DNA from: Arthrobacter alpinus
Lineage (GTDB): Bacteria; Actinomycetota; Actinomycetes; Actinomycetales; Micrococcaceae
Direction: 5' to 3'
DNA: 64,000 bases
Assembly (NCBI RefSeq): GCF_900105965.1
Contig: NZ_FNTV01000001.1
Coordinates: forward strand, 186,001 to 250,000
The notes below the pieces were generated by a model that made no database searches, had not been told where the DNA came from, and saw nothing but the letters and a program-made list of their open reading frames with translations. Shown here one piece after another: positions 9,740-18,150 of the stretch (the stretch's first letter is position 1; every line of letters begins with the position of its first letter). Made by a program: the position numbers and the translations under genes.

Positions 9740-10735
9740 ATGGCCAATCTCCGTGTAGGACTCATCGGGCTGGGTATGATGGGCCGCCACCATGCACGCG
9801 TCATTCGTGAAGTGGAAGGCTTGGACTTGGTCGCCGTCGCTGATGCCCACGGCGATCCCCACAGTGTGGCAAGAGACCTGCCCGTCCTTGGCAGCGTCCA
9901 GGAGCTCATCGCAGCCGGCATAGACATGGCTGTTGCCGCTGTTCCCACAGGCATGCATGAGGAAGTTGGCTTGGCGCTGGCCGAGGCTGGAATCCATACG
10001 CTGGTCGAGAAGCCGATCGCTGCCAACGCAGCGGCTGGCCGCCGACTCGTGGAAGCCTTTGCCGCAAAGGGGCTCATAGGCGCGGTAGGTCATATTGAGC
10101 GTTTCAACCCCGCATTGCAGTCGCTGCGCCAGCGTATTGCCGACGGCGATCTTGGTGAGGTCTACCAGATCGCAACTCGCAGGCAGGGTCCCTTCCCCTC
10201 ACGAATTGCCGACGTCGGTGTGGTCAAGGATCTGGGTACGCACGACATCGACCTGACGGCATGGTTGGCGCAGAGTCGCTACGAATCCGTGTTTGCCCAG
10301 ACCTCGGCGCGTAGCGGACGGCCGGACGAGGACATGGTGTCCGTCACCGGAAAGTTGGCCAACGGCGTCATCACCAACCACCTGGTCAACTGGTTGTCTC
10401 CCATGAAGGAACGCCTGACAATTGTCATTGGCGAAAAAGGTGCTTTCGTGGCCAACACGGTCACGGCAGACCTCACATTCTATGAGAACGGCACTGTCGC
10501 GACGGAATGGGACTCCATTGGAGCATTCCGAGGGGTTTCAGAAGGCAATGTCACCAGGTTGGCAATCGCCAAGCCCGAACCGTTGCGCACGGAACTTGAA
10601 GCTTTCCGCGATGCAGTCCTCGGGCTGCGCCAAGACGTCGTGACAATGGCCCAGGGGCAAGACACCTTGATGGTGGCGGAGGCAGTGCTGAAATCTGCCC
10701 GCACATCGCAGGTCGAAAGGATCCTGGACTGGTGA
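9740..10735 (+). CDS. wbpB: UDP-sugar C3 oxidoreductase (WbpB, Gfo/Idh/MocA family)
   Basis: This 331-residue protein has a Rossmann nucleotide site (GLIGLGMMGRHHA, residues 7-19) and the EKP motif of Gfo/Idh/MocA oxidoreductases near residue 92. In the Pseudomonas pathway WbpB oxidises C3 of UDP-GlcNAcA so that WbpE can aminate it. The family has many substrates; the specific role is inferred from the adjoining wbpD- and wbpE-like genes. Its stop overlaps the next gene at GTGA. Confidence 0.8.
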   Translation: MANLRVGLIGLGMMGRHHARVIREVEGLDLVAVADAHGDPHSVARDLPVLGSVQELIAAGIDMAVAAVPTGMHEEVGLALAEAGIHTLVEKPIAANAAAGRRLVEAFAAKGLIGAVGHIERFNPALQSLRQRIADGDLGEVYQIATRRQGPFPSRIADVGVVKDLGTHDIDLTAWLAQSRYESVFAQTSARSGRPDEDMVSVTGKLANGVITNHLVNWLSPMKERLTIVIGEKGAFVANTVTADLTFYENGTVATEWDSIGAFRGVSEGNVTRLAIAKPEPLRTELEAFRDAVLGLRQDVVTMAQGQDTLMVAEAVLKSARTSQVERILDW

Positions 10736-11901
10736 GACAACAAAAACCGCTTCGAGTTGTTGTGGCCACAAGGCTTTTTGCGCCCGAAGTCGGGGCGGCG
10801 GCCTTTCGTCTAAAAGCCCTCGTCGACGGCCTTGTTGAGCAAGGTGCCGAGGTCAAGGTCTTGACAACCAAGCTTCCTGCAGGAGGCCCTGTTTTCAAGC
10901 CGTCATACAGACTCAGCCGATGGCCCGTTCTTCGCGATCCCGGCGGGTATGTCCGGGGGTATGTCCAGTATCTGAGCTTTGACGTGCCAGTATTTTTCCG
11001 TTTGCTGCTGACCCGCGCCGACGTTGTTGTCTCGGAGCCGCCGCCCACCACTGGGGTGGCCGTAGCGTTGTCCTCAGCGTTGCGTCGCCGGCCTTTTGTT
11101 TACTACGCAGCAGATGTCTGGAGCGAGGCAATGTCTGCCATGGAGGTGCCAGCCGTCGTTAAAAAGGTCATGGGCACCGTGGAAGGAGCTGTGCTCCGAC
11201 GGGCGACCAATGTCCTAGCCGTCTCGGACCCGGTGGCTGTGCAAGTGGCCAAATTCAAGGTGCCCGCAAAGCGAATCCGCGTTGTGGGCAATGGTGTGGA
11301 CACGGCTGTCTTTGGTCCAAAAGGTGACTGCGCTGCCGCTGCAAATCCTTACTTTGTCTACACCGGTACCATGAGCGAGTGGCAGGGGGCCGGCATTTTC
11401 ATAGAAGCCCTTCGTGAGGTTCGCAGCAAATTCCCGGATGCGCAGATCCGATTCTTTGGGCAGGGTACCGACGAAGACCAGCTCAAGACCTTGGCCGAGC
11501 GGCTGGCGCCGGGGGCTGTCCATTTTGGTGGGGTCGTGCCGCCAGCGGAGGCTGCCGCCTGGATCCGTGGTGCTGCCGGAGCCTTGGTCAGTATCAAGCC
11601 GGGCCAGGGCTATGACTTTGCCAAGCCCACGAAGATCTACGCAGCTGCCGGCTGTGGCACCCCGGTCATCTTTGCCGGACAAGGGGACGGAGCAGCACTT
11701 GTGACAGAGAACGCGCTTGGCATTGCTGCAGCTTACTCGGTGACAGAAGTTGCGAAGGCTATGGGCGCGCTCCTGGCGGCACCGGACAGTGACGGTGAAC
11801 GTAGGAGCAACTGGGTCATTAAACACGCCTCGTTGCAAGCCTCCGGACGATTGGCGGCCGCCGAAGTCCTGCGAACGGCTCGGGTGTCCACGAACTCGTG
11901 A
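10732..11901 (+). CDS. Glycosyltransferase family 4
   Basis: This 389-residue GT-B enzyme resembles WbuB-type transferases that act on amino-sugar repeat units: N-terminal VATRLFAPEVGAAAFR, a central VVGNGVDTAVF loop and a C-terminal glycine-rich donor site. The GTG start overlaps the wbpB-like stop, and the next gene overlaps its own stop by 4 bases. Transfer of the diacetamido-uronic acid or a neighbouring residue is plausible but inferred only from position. Confidence 0.78.
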   Translation: MRQQKPLRVVVATRLFAPEVGAAAFRLKALVDGLVEQGAEVKVLTTKLPAGGPVFKPSYRLSRWPVLRDPGGYVRGYVQYLSFDVPVFFRLLLTRADVVVSEPPPTTGVAVALSSALRRRPFVYYAADVWSEAMSAMEVPAVVKKVMGTVEGAVLRRATNVLAVSDPVAVQVAKFKVPAKRIRVVGNGVDTAVFGPKGDCAAAANPYFVYTGTMSEWQGAGIFIEALREVRSKFPDAQIRFFGQGTDEDQLKTLAERLAPGAVHFGGVVPPAEAAAWIRGAAGALVSIKPGQGYDFAKPTKIYAAAGCGTPVIFAGQGDGAALVTENALGIAAAYSVTEVAKAMGALLAAPDSDGERRSNWVIKHASLQASGRLAAAEVLRTARVSTNS

Positions 11902-13202
11902 GCGGAATCGATGGTGGGCGGGTTGCTCGGTGGCGCAGAAGCGAGTTCCTGCGCCACATACTCACGCTCCTGAGTGGCACGGCTGCGGCACAGCTATTAA
12001 TGCTGGCACTGACGCCGGTACTGTCGAGGCTCTACTCGCCGGAGGCCTACGGACTGTTCTCGTTGTATTCATCACTGGTGGCCACCGTCACCGTGGTGGC
12101 AGCCCTGCGCTACGACATGGCCATCATGCTGCCCAAGCACGATGCAGATGCAAAGGTCCTCAAGCGGGGAGTGACCCGCCTGATCGTTGCCATCAGTATT
12201 GCGGCAACCCTCGTGTGCGGGATCGCCTCCCCGCTGATTGCCGACGCGATGGGTAAGCCTGCGCTGGCTCCATGGCTGTGGCTTGTGGGACTGAGCATAT
12301 TCACACTTGCCGAGATTTCAGCCCTGACTTACTGGTTGAATCGGCGTAGCGACTACAAGGCCATCGGCATCAACAGGGTCCTTCAAAGCGGCGGAACAGC
12401 CCTAGCCCAGCTGGCACTCGCGCTGGGGAAGTTCGGGGGAGTTGGCGGCCTCATCGGCGGCACCCTGGTTGGTCAAGGCGCTGCGCTTTTGACGCTGCGC
12501 CACAAGGGCCGTGATGTGACCCAAGGTCTTGAGGAGTCCAACGAGAGCATCACCTCACTGTTCAGCCGCTATCGGAAGATGCCGTTGCTTAACGGTCCGA
12601 ATGCACTTGTGGACGCCATCCGAACCAACGGCATCAACTTGATGATCGGCATTGCGTATTCGGGCTCCACGTTGGGTCAGTTTTACATGGCGTGGAAACT
12701 CTTGGAAGTACCCCTGGGCCTGATCAATGGAGCAATTTCTCAGGTCTTCTTCCAACGGCTTGCGGTCATGGAACGCGGATCAATGTTTGCATTCGCCAAG
12801 TCCTCAGTGTTTCGATCGGCGTTGCTGGGAGTGGTCCCGTTTGCGCTGATTTTTTGCTTGTCGCCCTGGGCCTTCCCAGTGTTCCTCGGAGCAGAGTGGG
12901 CCGATGCTGGACACATCGCCAGGGCGCTTGTGCCGTGGCTCTTCATGAGTCTGATAACGTCTCCGATCTCCACCATATTTGTTGTCACGGAGACGCAGCA
13001 CCTCATGCTTATCCATGCCTTGGTGTACACAGCCGTGCCCCTATCGCTGCTGTACTTTCTCGAAGGAGACATCGTGGCGAATCTTTCAATTGTTTCACTG
13101 GCCATGGCTGCCATTCTCGTGGCATTCACGGTCATGGCCCTTTGGGTAGGCCACCGTTTTGACCGTGGCGTCGGTTCGAAACCTGCCGCCCCAGGTGTCT
13201 AA
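11898..13202 (+). CDS. wzx: Polysaccharide flippase (Wzx-like, MOP superfamily)
   Basis: The 434-residue polytopic protein has about twelve predicted membrane segments and a family-typical start (LLSGTAAAQLLMLALTPVLSRLY). It should flip undecaprenyl-linked repeat units to the outer face. The GTG start overlaps the preceding glycosyltransferase stop. A second flippase lies at 30272-31546, so the locus probably serves more than one glycan. Confidence 0.82.
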   Translation: MSGIDGGRVARWRRSEFLRHILTLLSGTAAAQLLMLALTPVLSRLYSPEAYGLFSLYSSLVATVTVVAALRYDMAIMLPKHDADAKVLKRGVTRLIVAISIAATLVCGIASPLIADAMGKPALAPWLWLVGLSIFTLAEISALTYWLNRRSDYKAIGINRVLQSGGTALAQLALALGKFGGVGGLIGGTLVGQGAALLTLRHKGRDVTQGLEESNESITSLFSRYRKMPLLNGPNALVDAIRTNGINLMIGIAYSGSTLGQFYMAWKLLEVPLGLINGAISQVFFQRLAVMERGSMFAFAKSSVFRSALLGVVPFALIFCLSPWAFPVFLGAEWADAGHIARALVPWLFMSLITSPISTIFVVTETQHLMLIHALVYTAVPLSLLYFLEGDIVANLSIVSLAMAAILVAFTVMALWVGHRFDRGVGSKPAAPGV

Positions 13203-13265
13203 CAATCCAGGTGCCGCCCTCAGGCTGTTGTGAAGCACTGCCACTATTTTCAGAAAGTTCATTCC

Positions 13266-14363
13266 ATGGCCAGCATGATTTATCACGTACCGTATCCGTT
13301 GAATCCCAACGCCAAGACGGGAAGCGGGCTGCGCCCTATACGCATGCTGGAGGCATTCAGAGCACTCGGCTACGATGTTGAACTCGTCTCCGGTGAATCT
13401 GGAGAGCGACGTGCCCTGATCAAAGCCCTGAAGCGGCGCATCGTGGCAGGGGATCGTTTTGATTTCCTGTATTCGGAGAGCCACACCATGCCCACAGCAC
13501 TGACGGATGTCGACCATCTGCCGCGGCACCCATTCATGGATGTTGCGTTCCTGCGGTTCGCCCGCAAGAACGGCATCAGGGTTGGTTTGTTTTACCGGGA
13601 TGTGTATTGGCGCTTTCCCGAGTACAAGGAACGGCTGAACCCACTGGTCCACACCGCCACCCGGGCTCTCTACAACTTGGACCTCCTGGCTTACAAATTC
13701 GCCGTGGACAAGCTATATCTGCCGTCGCTGGGCATGGGCAAATTTGTTCCGCACGTCCCCGCCCAGCGGCACGCCGCACTGCCTCCGGGCGGGGAGATTG
13801 TCGACGTGCCTGCGACGCCCAAGCACGGCATTCACCTGTTTTACGTCGGAGGGGTTGGTGGCTACTACAACATGCAAGACTGTGTCCGCGCCGTCGCTGC
13901 GTCCAAGAATTCCTACCTGACCATTTGCACCAGGGAAGAGGAATGGGAGCAGAACCTGGACAGCTATCGGGAACTGCTCAATGATCGCATCCAGGTTGTC
14001 CACAAGAACGGCGCAGATCTCATACCGTACTACGAGCAGGCGAATATCTGCATGCTCTTCATTGAACCGAGCATCTACCGTTCCTTTGCCGCGCCGATCA
14101 AGTTTGCCGAGTACATTGGATTTGGCAAGCCTGTCATAGTCAACAACGGAACCAATGTTGCACAGTTTGTGGCCAGCAAAGGCAACGGTTGGGCCGTCCC
14201 GTTCGATTCTTCTTCGCTGACACAGCTGTTGGATGAGCTTTCCGAGCACCCGGAGAAGATTGCCCAGGTGACAGAGACAGCACTTGGCCTGCGCAAGGAC
14301 AATACGTGGCTGGCCCGCGCCAGCCAAGTGGCCGCAGAGCTCACCGCCGCCGCCCAACGGTAG
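13266..14363 (+). CDS. Glycosyltransferase, GT-B fold
   Basis: About 365 residues. It reads as a GT-B transferase: N-terminal MIYHVPYPLNPNAKTGSG with HVPYPL as acceptor loop, a linker, and a C-terminal domain with FYVGGVGGYYNM and IKFAEYIGFGKPVIV, the last being the usual donor-site region. I chose ATG 13266 because the homologous region begins there; the frame also opens 36 bases earlier at 13230 with no better ribosome site. Donor and acceptor are unknown. Confidence 0.7.
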   Translation: MASMIYHVPYPLNPNAKTGSGLRPIRMLEAFRALGYDVELVSGESGERRALIKALKRRIVAGDRFDFLYSESHTMPTALTDVDHLPRHPFMDVAFLRFARKNGIRVGLFYRDVYWRFPEYKERLNPLVHTATRALYNLDLLAYKFAVDKLYLPSLGMGKFVPHVPAQRHAALPPGGEIVDVPATPKHGIHLFYVGGVGGYYNMQDCVRAVAASKNSYLTICTREEEWEQNLDSYRELLNDRIQVVHKNGADLIPYYEQANICMLFIEPSIYRSFAAPIKFAEYIGFGKPVIVNNGTNVAQFVASKGNGWAVPFDSSSLTQLLDELSEHPEKIAQVTETALGLRKDNTWLARASQVAAELTAAAQR

Positions 14364-14399
14364 CTGTGGCTCCTTCCACCTTGAAACGCAGGGAGTAAA

Positions 14400-15950
14400 G
14401 TGCCCATCCACCATTTCGGTGTCCGGTCCTTGCCGGCGCTCCTCATTGGCGCCTTGGGCGTCGTGGCGTTCCTGACCCGGTTGCTCCCGTTGCTTGAATC
14501 GGCCACCCTTGGCGGGTTCAGGGGGTACGACGACGGCGTCCACTATGCAGCTGGTGTACACCTCCTGGCGGGGTCATTGCCATACCGGGACTATGTTTTG
14601 GTGCACCCGCCGGGCATCGCCTTGCTAATGCTGCCGTTTGCGCTGGTTGGCCAGTTTGCCGGTGATTCTGCGGGTGTTTCCGCGGCCAGAGTGTTCTTTG
14701 TCCTGATCGGAACCTTGAACACCGTGCTGATCGGCATCCTCCTGAAGCGATGGGGGTATCAGGCAATCATTGCCGGGGCTGGCCTGTATGCGGTGGGGTC
14801 GATTGCCACCATTGCCGAACGCTCCATCATGCTTTCGCCGGTCCTGGGTGCGTGTGTCTTGGCTGCCTTGGTGGCGTTGAGAGGATGCGGCCGCGAACCT
14901 CGCCGGGCCGTGACGGTTGCGGCCGTTTTTCTGGGCTTGGCCTTGTGTTTCAAGTTGTGGGCCGTCCTGCCGATCCTGGTCATAGGCGTCACGGTGTCTG
15001 TGCGTTTTGGGCCTAGGTTGCTGCTCCGCTTCATTGCGGTGGGCGCGGCGGCGTGCGCCCTCGTCATGGGACCGTTTTTCATGCTTGCCCCCAGGGCAAT
15101 GTTCACCGATGTGGTCCTGGTACAGGTCGCACGCACGGATGGGGCCGCCAAGGGCCTGGCGCACCGGCTGAGCGACTTGGTTGGCTTGGACGCTGCTCCA
15201 GGTACAGTGTTCCTGATCGCCGGCTTCGGTGTTCTGTGCATAGCTGCCACAGCTGTTGCAGGGCTATCCGGACGACGCCGGAAACCTCAAGAATGGGGAG
15301 AGGAGTTCTGGTGGGCGGTGCTTGCCACAGTGATTGTCTGTGCGCTGCTGGCCTCAGCCAGCTTCTTTGACCACTACCCAAATTTTGCTGCACCGTACTT
15401 GGCCCTGTGCCTCGGAGTGTCAGGGGGCGCCGGAGCCGCCGTCATTTCTCGCCGCCAAACATCAAATGCGGGTCATCCCAGGCGGAAATTCTCGGTTCCG
15501 GAAATGGTGGCAACGGTGCTCAGTGTGGTGCTGTTGTTCCCGGTCGGGGCGCGGGGCCTGGTTTTGGAGCCGAAACCCTTACCGGAGGTGGGTGGGGCCA
15601 ATTTGGCAGCTGCCGCGGCGCCGCATGACTGTGTGTTTTTCAGCTATGCGTACATGGGAATCATGAGTGATTCGTTGTCCCGTTCCATGGAGCATGGTTG
15701 TGGTTCCATCGTCGATGTTTTCGGTGCCAAAATGGTCCAGGATCTGCCGTCGAACGGGGCAGGACGTTCCCTGCCCGCGGGCGGGACCGTGCAGGAGATG
15801 CAGGTGGATCAGCTGAACAACGCCAAGGCGGCAGTGGTTGGCGCACCCCATGCCTACTATGGGCTTACTACCGGGGCCATTGACACATTGCTAACTCAGT
15901 TTGTCTTGTCAGCCAGCTCAGGCAATTTTCAGGTGTGGGTCAGACGGTAA
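14400..15950 (+). CDS. Multi-pass GT-C type membrane glycosyltransferase
   Basis: This 516-residue protein has about ten membrane segments. An extracytoplasmic loop after the first helix carries DDGVHYAAGVHLL and RDYVLVHPPG, the pattern of GT-C enzymes that use polyprenyl-phosphate sugars. GGGAG precedes the GTG start. It could use the lipid-linked sugar made by the GT2/DUF2304 pair transcribed toward it from the other strand. It could instead be the missing polymerase. Confidence 0.68.
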   Translation: MPIHHFGVRSLPALLIGALGVVAFLTRLLPLLESATLGGFRGYDDGVHYAAGVHLLAGSLPYRDYVLVHPPGIALLMLPFALVGQFAGDSAGVSAARVFFVLIGTLNTVLIGILLKRWGYQAIIAGAGLYAVGSIATIAERSIMLSPVLGACVLAALVALRGCGREPRRAVTVAAVFLGLALCFKLWAVLPILVIGVTVSVRFGPRLLLRFIAVGAAACALVMGPFFMLAPRAMFTDVVLVQVARTDGAAKGLAHRLSDLVGLDAAPGTVFLIAGFGVLCIAATAVAGLSGRRRKPQEWGEEFWWAVLATVIVCALLASASFFDHYPNFAAPYLALCLGVSGGAGAAVISRRQTSNAGHPRRKFSVPEMVATVLSVVLLFPVGARGLVLEPKPLPEVGGANLAAAAAPHDCVFFSYAYMGIMSDSLSRSMEHGCGSIVDVFGAKMVQDLPSNGAGRSLPAGGTVQEMQVDQLNNAKAAVVGAPHAYYGLTTGAIDTLLTQFVLSASSGNFQVWVRR

Positions 15951-15978
15951 ATGCTACACCGTCGCCAAGGGACCGCAG

Positions 15979-16338
15979 CTATGATTCGTTCCGCTTGCCC
16001 AGCCACGGCTTCTCGGCCTCTTCAAGGGCTGCATGCCGGGAGAGTTGGGTGATTGATTTTTCCAGTTGCCTGAATCGGTGGTTATTGGTGGCCACGAAAA
16101 TCAGAAAACTCACAATCAGGGCATAGAGGACCAAATCTGTTCCACGCCCGATGCCCAATAGTTGGGCGAGTCTGGTGAGGGCTACGGGAAAGAAGACCGA
16201 AAACGCCGCCACACAGGCGAAGAGAACCAACATCATCCGCCGGATGGCCAGATTGCGTGCGTTGGAACCGCCGCGCATCAGCGCCACAGAAACTGTGATG
16301 ACAGCAAGGACAAGGGCTATCTGAACGATGATCTGCAT
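15979..16338 (-). CDS. DUF2304 small membrane protein
   Basis: The 119-residue protein has three predicted membrane helices, then a short charged helix. DUF2304 proteins often lie next to GT2 polyprenyl-phosphate glycosyltransferases and are thought to act with them as membrane partners. Here the GT2 gene ends 4 bases upstream. The same pair recurs at 28151-29290. The 3' end faces the GT-C gene across 28 bases. Confidence 0.75.
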   Translation of the reverse strand: MQIIVQIALVLAVITVSVALMRGGSNARNLAIRRMMLVLFACVAAFSVFFPVALTRLAQLLGIGRGTDLVLYALIVSFLIFVATNNHRFRQLEKSITQLSRHAALEEAEKPWLGKRNES

Positions 16339-16342
16339 GGTG

Positions 16343-17011
16343 TTACCTAAAAAGAAGGTCCGCGAGGATGTTTACCGAATTGAGCAGTGACTGGCCCTTG
16401 GCTTTGGAATAGTCAGTGTAGATAATCTTCACGGGATGTTCCACCCAGCGTGGTTTGATATCGGACAATTGATGAATCAGTTCCGAAGCATGTGCCATGC
16501 GGTTTTGGGTCAAGTTAATCTTTGCTGCCGTCCCTGAGTCAAAAGCACGCAAGCCATTGTGGGCGTCTGTGAGTGCCATGCCCGTGGCCATTCGTGATTG
16601 GAGCGCAGCCACTCTCAGTACCAGTCGCTTCAGGGCTGAGACCTGGGTGCGGTCGTCCAGGAACCTTGATCCCAAGACTACGTCGGCTTCCCCGGACCGG
16701 ATTCGGGAAACCATGTCCCTGGCATCCGACACTTGGTGCTGCCCGTCGGCGTCGAAGGTGACAATCTCGGTGGTTGCTGGATCGAGGAGCGCATACTGCA
16801 AGCCCGTTTGCAGGGCCGCACCCTGTCCGAGGTTCACGGGGTGTTCCACCACCACGGCGCCTGCTGCACGGGCAATGGCAGGGGATCCGTCCGTGCTGCC
16901 GTCGTCAATGCAAACAATATTGCTGAATTCGGAATGAAGCCCCTTGATGACGTCGGCGACTACAGTTGCCTCGTTGTACATCGGGATTACAATCCAAGTT
17001 CGACTCACCAT
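16343..17011 (-). CDS. GT2 polyprenyl-phosphate glycosyltransferase
   Basis: The 222-residue GT2 enzyme resembles dolichol-phosphate mannosyl/glucosyltransferases: IPMYNEATVVADV, the IDDGSTDGS nucleotide site, and TFDADGQH as the metal-binding aspartate motif. It lacks a membrane anchor of its own, so the adjoining DUF2304 protein probably supplies it. Predicted role: load a sugar onto a polyprenyl phosphate for use outside the membrane. Confidence 0.8.
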   Translation of the reverse strand: MVSRTWIVIPMYNEATVVADVIKGLHSEFSNIVCIDDGSTDGSPAIARAAGAVVVEHPVNLGQGAALQTGLQYALLDPATTEIVTFDADGQHQVSDARDMVSRIRSGEADVVLGSRFLDDRTQVSALKRLVLRVAALQSRMATGMALTDAHNGLRAFDSGTAAKINLTQNRMAHASELIHQLSDIKPRWVEHPVKIIYTDYSKAKGQSLLNSVNILADLLFR

Positions 17012-17073
17012 TCAAGTATCCCACGGATAGATTCACGTCTCAGACGTGGACAAGCCGCACTGATGCCGTTAGG

Positions 17074-18138
17074 TCAGGCGCCAAATGCGTCCAAGAGGGC
17101 CGTAACGGTGCGTCCTGCCGCCTGACCATCGCCGTAGGGTGTGGCATCGGTCGCTGCAGGAGCGGGCCGCTGGACGGTGCTGGCCAAGCGTGTCAGATCG
17201 TCGCTGACCAAGGCATTCCAGCCGAGTGCAACAGTTTCAACCCATTCGGTCTCCGGGCGGATGGTGGTGCACGGTACGCGCAGCAGGAATGCTTCCTTTT
17301 GCAGGCCGCCCGAGTCGGTGACAACGCCGGCAGAGTTTTGGGTCGCATTGATGAGTTGCGGGTAGGCGAGCGGAGGGCTGAGAACGATGCCTCCACGGCT
17401 GAGGTTGATGCCGTGTGCCTCGGCCAGTCCGCGCAGCCGTGGGTGCGCCAGAAGGAGCACGGGTTTGTCCAGGGAAGCCAGCTCTTCGATGATCGCTTCC
17501 AGGCGGGCGGGGGAATCAGTATTGTCCGGACGGTGGATGGTGGCAACATAGTATTCACCGCGGACCATCCCTGGGGGGAGATCCGCAACGGAATCGCGGA
17601 GGGAGTCCCGCACCTTGTAAAGGACGTCCGTCATTACATCGCCCACAAGCACTGATCGGGAGGCGAGGCCCTCGTTTGCCAGATGCTCCATGGCCACTTG
17701 GGTGGGGGCCAGCAGCAGGTCCGCGCTGTGGTCCGTCAGGACACGGTTGTGTTCCTCAGGCATCCGGCGGTTAAAGGAACGCAAGCCAGCCTCCAAATGG
17801 GCCACGGGCACATGAAGTTTGGTTGCCGCAATGGCCGCAGCCAGAGTGGAATTGGTATCCCCGTAAACCAAGACGCAATCCGGTGCGGAACTTTCAATAA
17901 TCTCTTCCAACCCGGCCAGCATGGCACCGGTTTGTGCTCCGTGCTTGCCGGAACCCACACCGAGGTTGAAATCCGGGGCGGGAATGCCCAGATCCTGGAA
18001 GAAAACATCGCTCATGAGCTCGTCATAGTGCTGTCCGGTGTGCGCGATCAGGTGTTCTGCCCTTCCACGCATGGCCGTGGCGATGGGGGCAAGCTTGATG
18101 AATTGGGGACGCGCGCCAACAACACTGAGAATTCGCAT
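17074..18138 (-). CDS. wbpI: UDP-N-acetylglucosamine 2-epimerase family (WbpI/WecB)
   Basis: This 354-residue non-hydrolysing 2-epimerase opens with SVVGARPQFIKLAP and contains YGDTNST, HLEAGLRS, PEEHNR and TDSGGLQKEA, all family blocks. WecB converts UDP-GlcNAc to UDP-ManNAc; WbpI performs the same epimerisation on UDP-2,3-diacetamido-glucuronic acid as the last step to UDP-ManNAc3NAcA. The WbpA, B, D and E homologues 7-12 kb away favour the WbpI role, though the sequences are too alike to decide by eye. Confidence 0.82.
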   Translation of the reverse strand: MRILSVVGARPQFIKLAPIATAMRGRAEHLIAHTGQHYDELMSDVFFQDLGIPAPDFNLGVGSGKHGAQTGAMLAGLEEIIESSAPDCVLVYGDTNSTLAAAIAATKLHVPVAHLEAGLRSFNRRMPEEHNRVLTDHSADLLLAPTQVAMEHLANEGLASRSVLVGDVMTDVLYKVRDSLRDSVADLPPGMVRGEYYVATIHRPDNTDSPARLEAIIEELASLDKPVLLLAHPRLRGLAEAHGINLSRGGIVLSPPLAYPQLINATQNSAGVVTDSGGLQKEAFLLRVPCTTIRPETEWVETVALGWNALVSDDLTRLASTVQRPAPAATDATPYGDGQAAGRTVTALLDAFGA

Positions 18139-18144
18139 GATTCC

Positions 18145-18150
18145 AGCTTA
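18145..18150 (-). promoter_or_regulatory. Candidate -10 element, leaderless start of the epimerase gene
   Basis: On the minus strand TAAGCT stands exactly 6 nt before the ATG at 18138, and no Shine-Dalgarno sequence is present. It lies between the epimerase start and the stop of the asparagine-synthase-like gene. Confidence 0.5.

Noticed and set aside
13713..14561. 282-codon minus-strand frame antisense to a glycosyltransferase
   Set aside because: The plus-strand protein shows GT-B features; this is a shadow.
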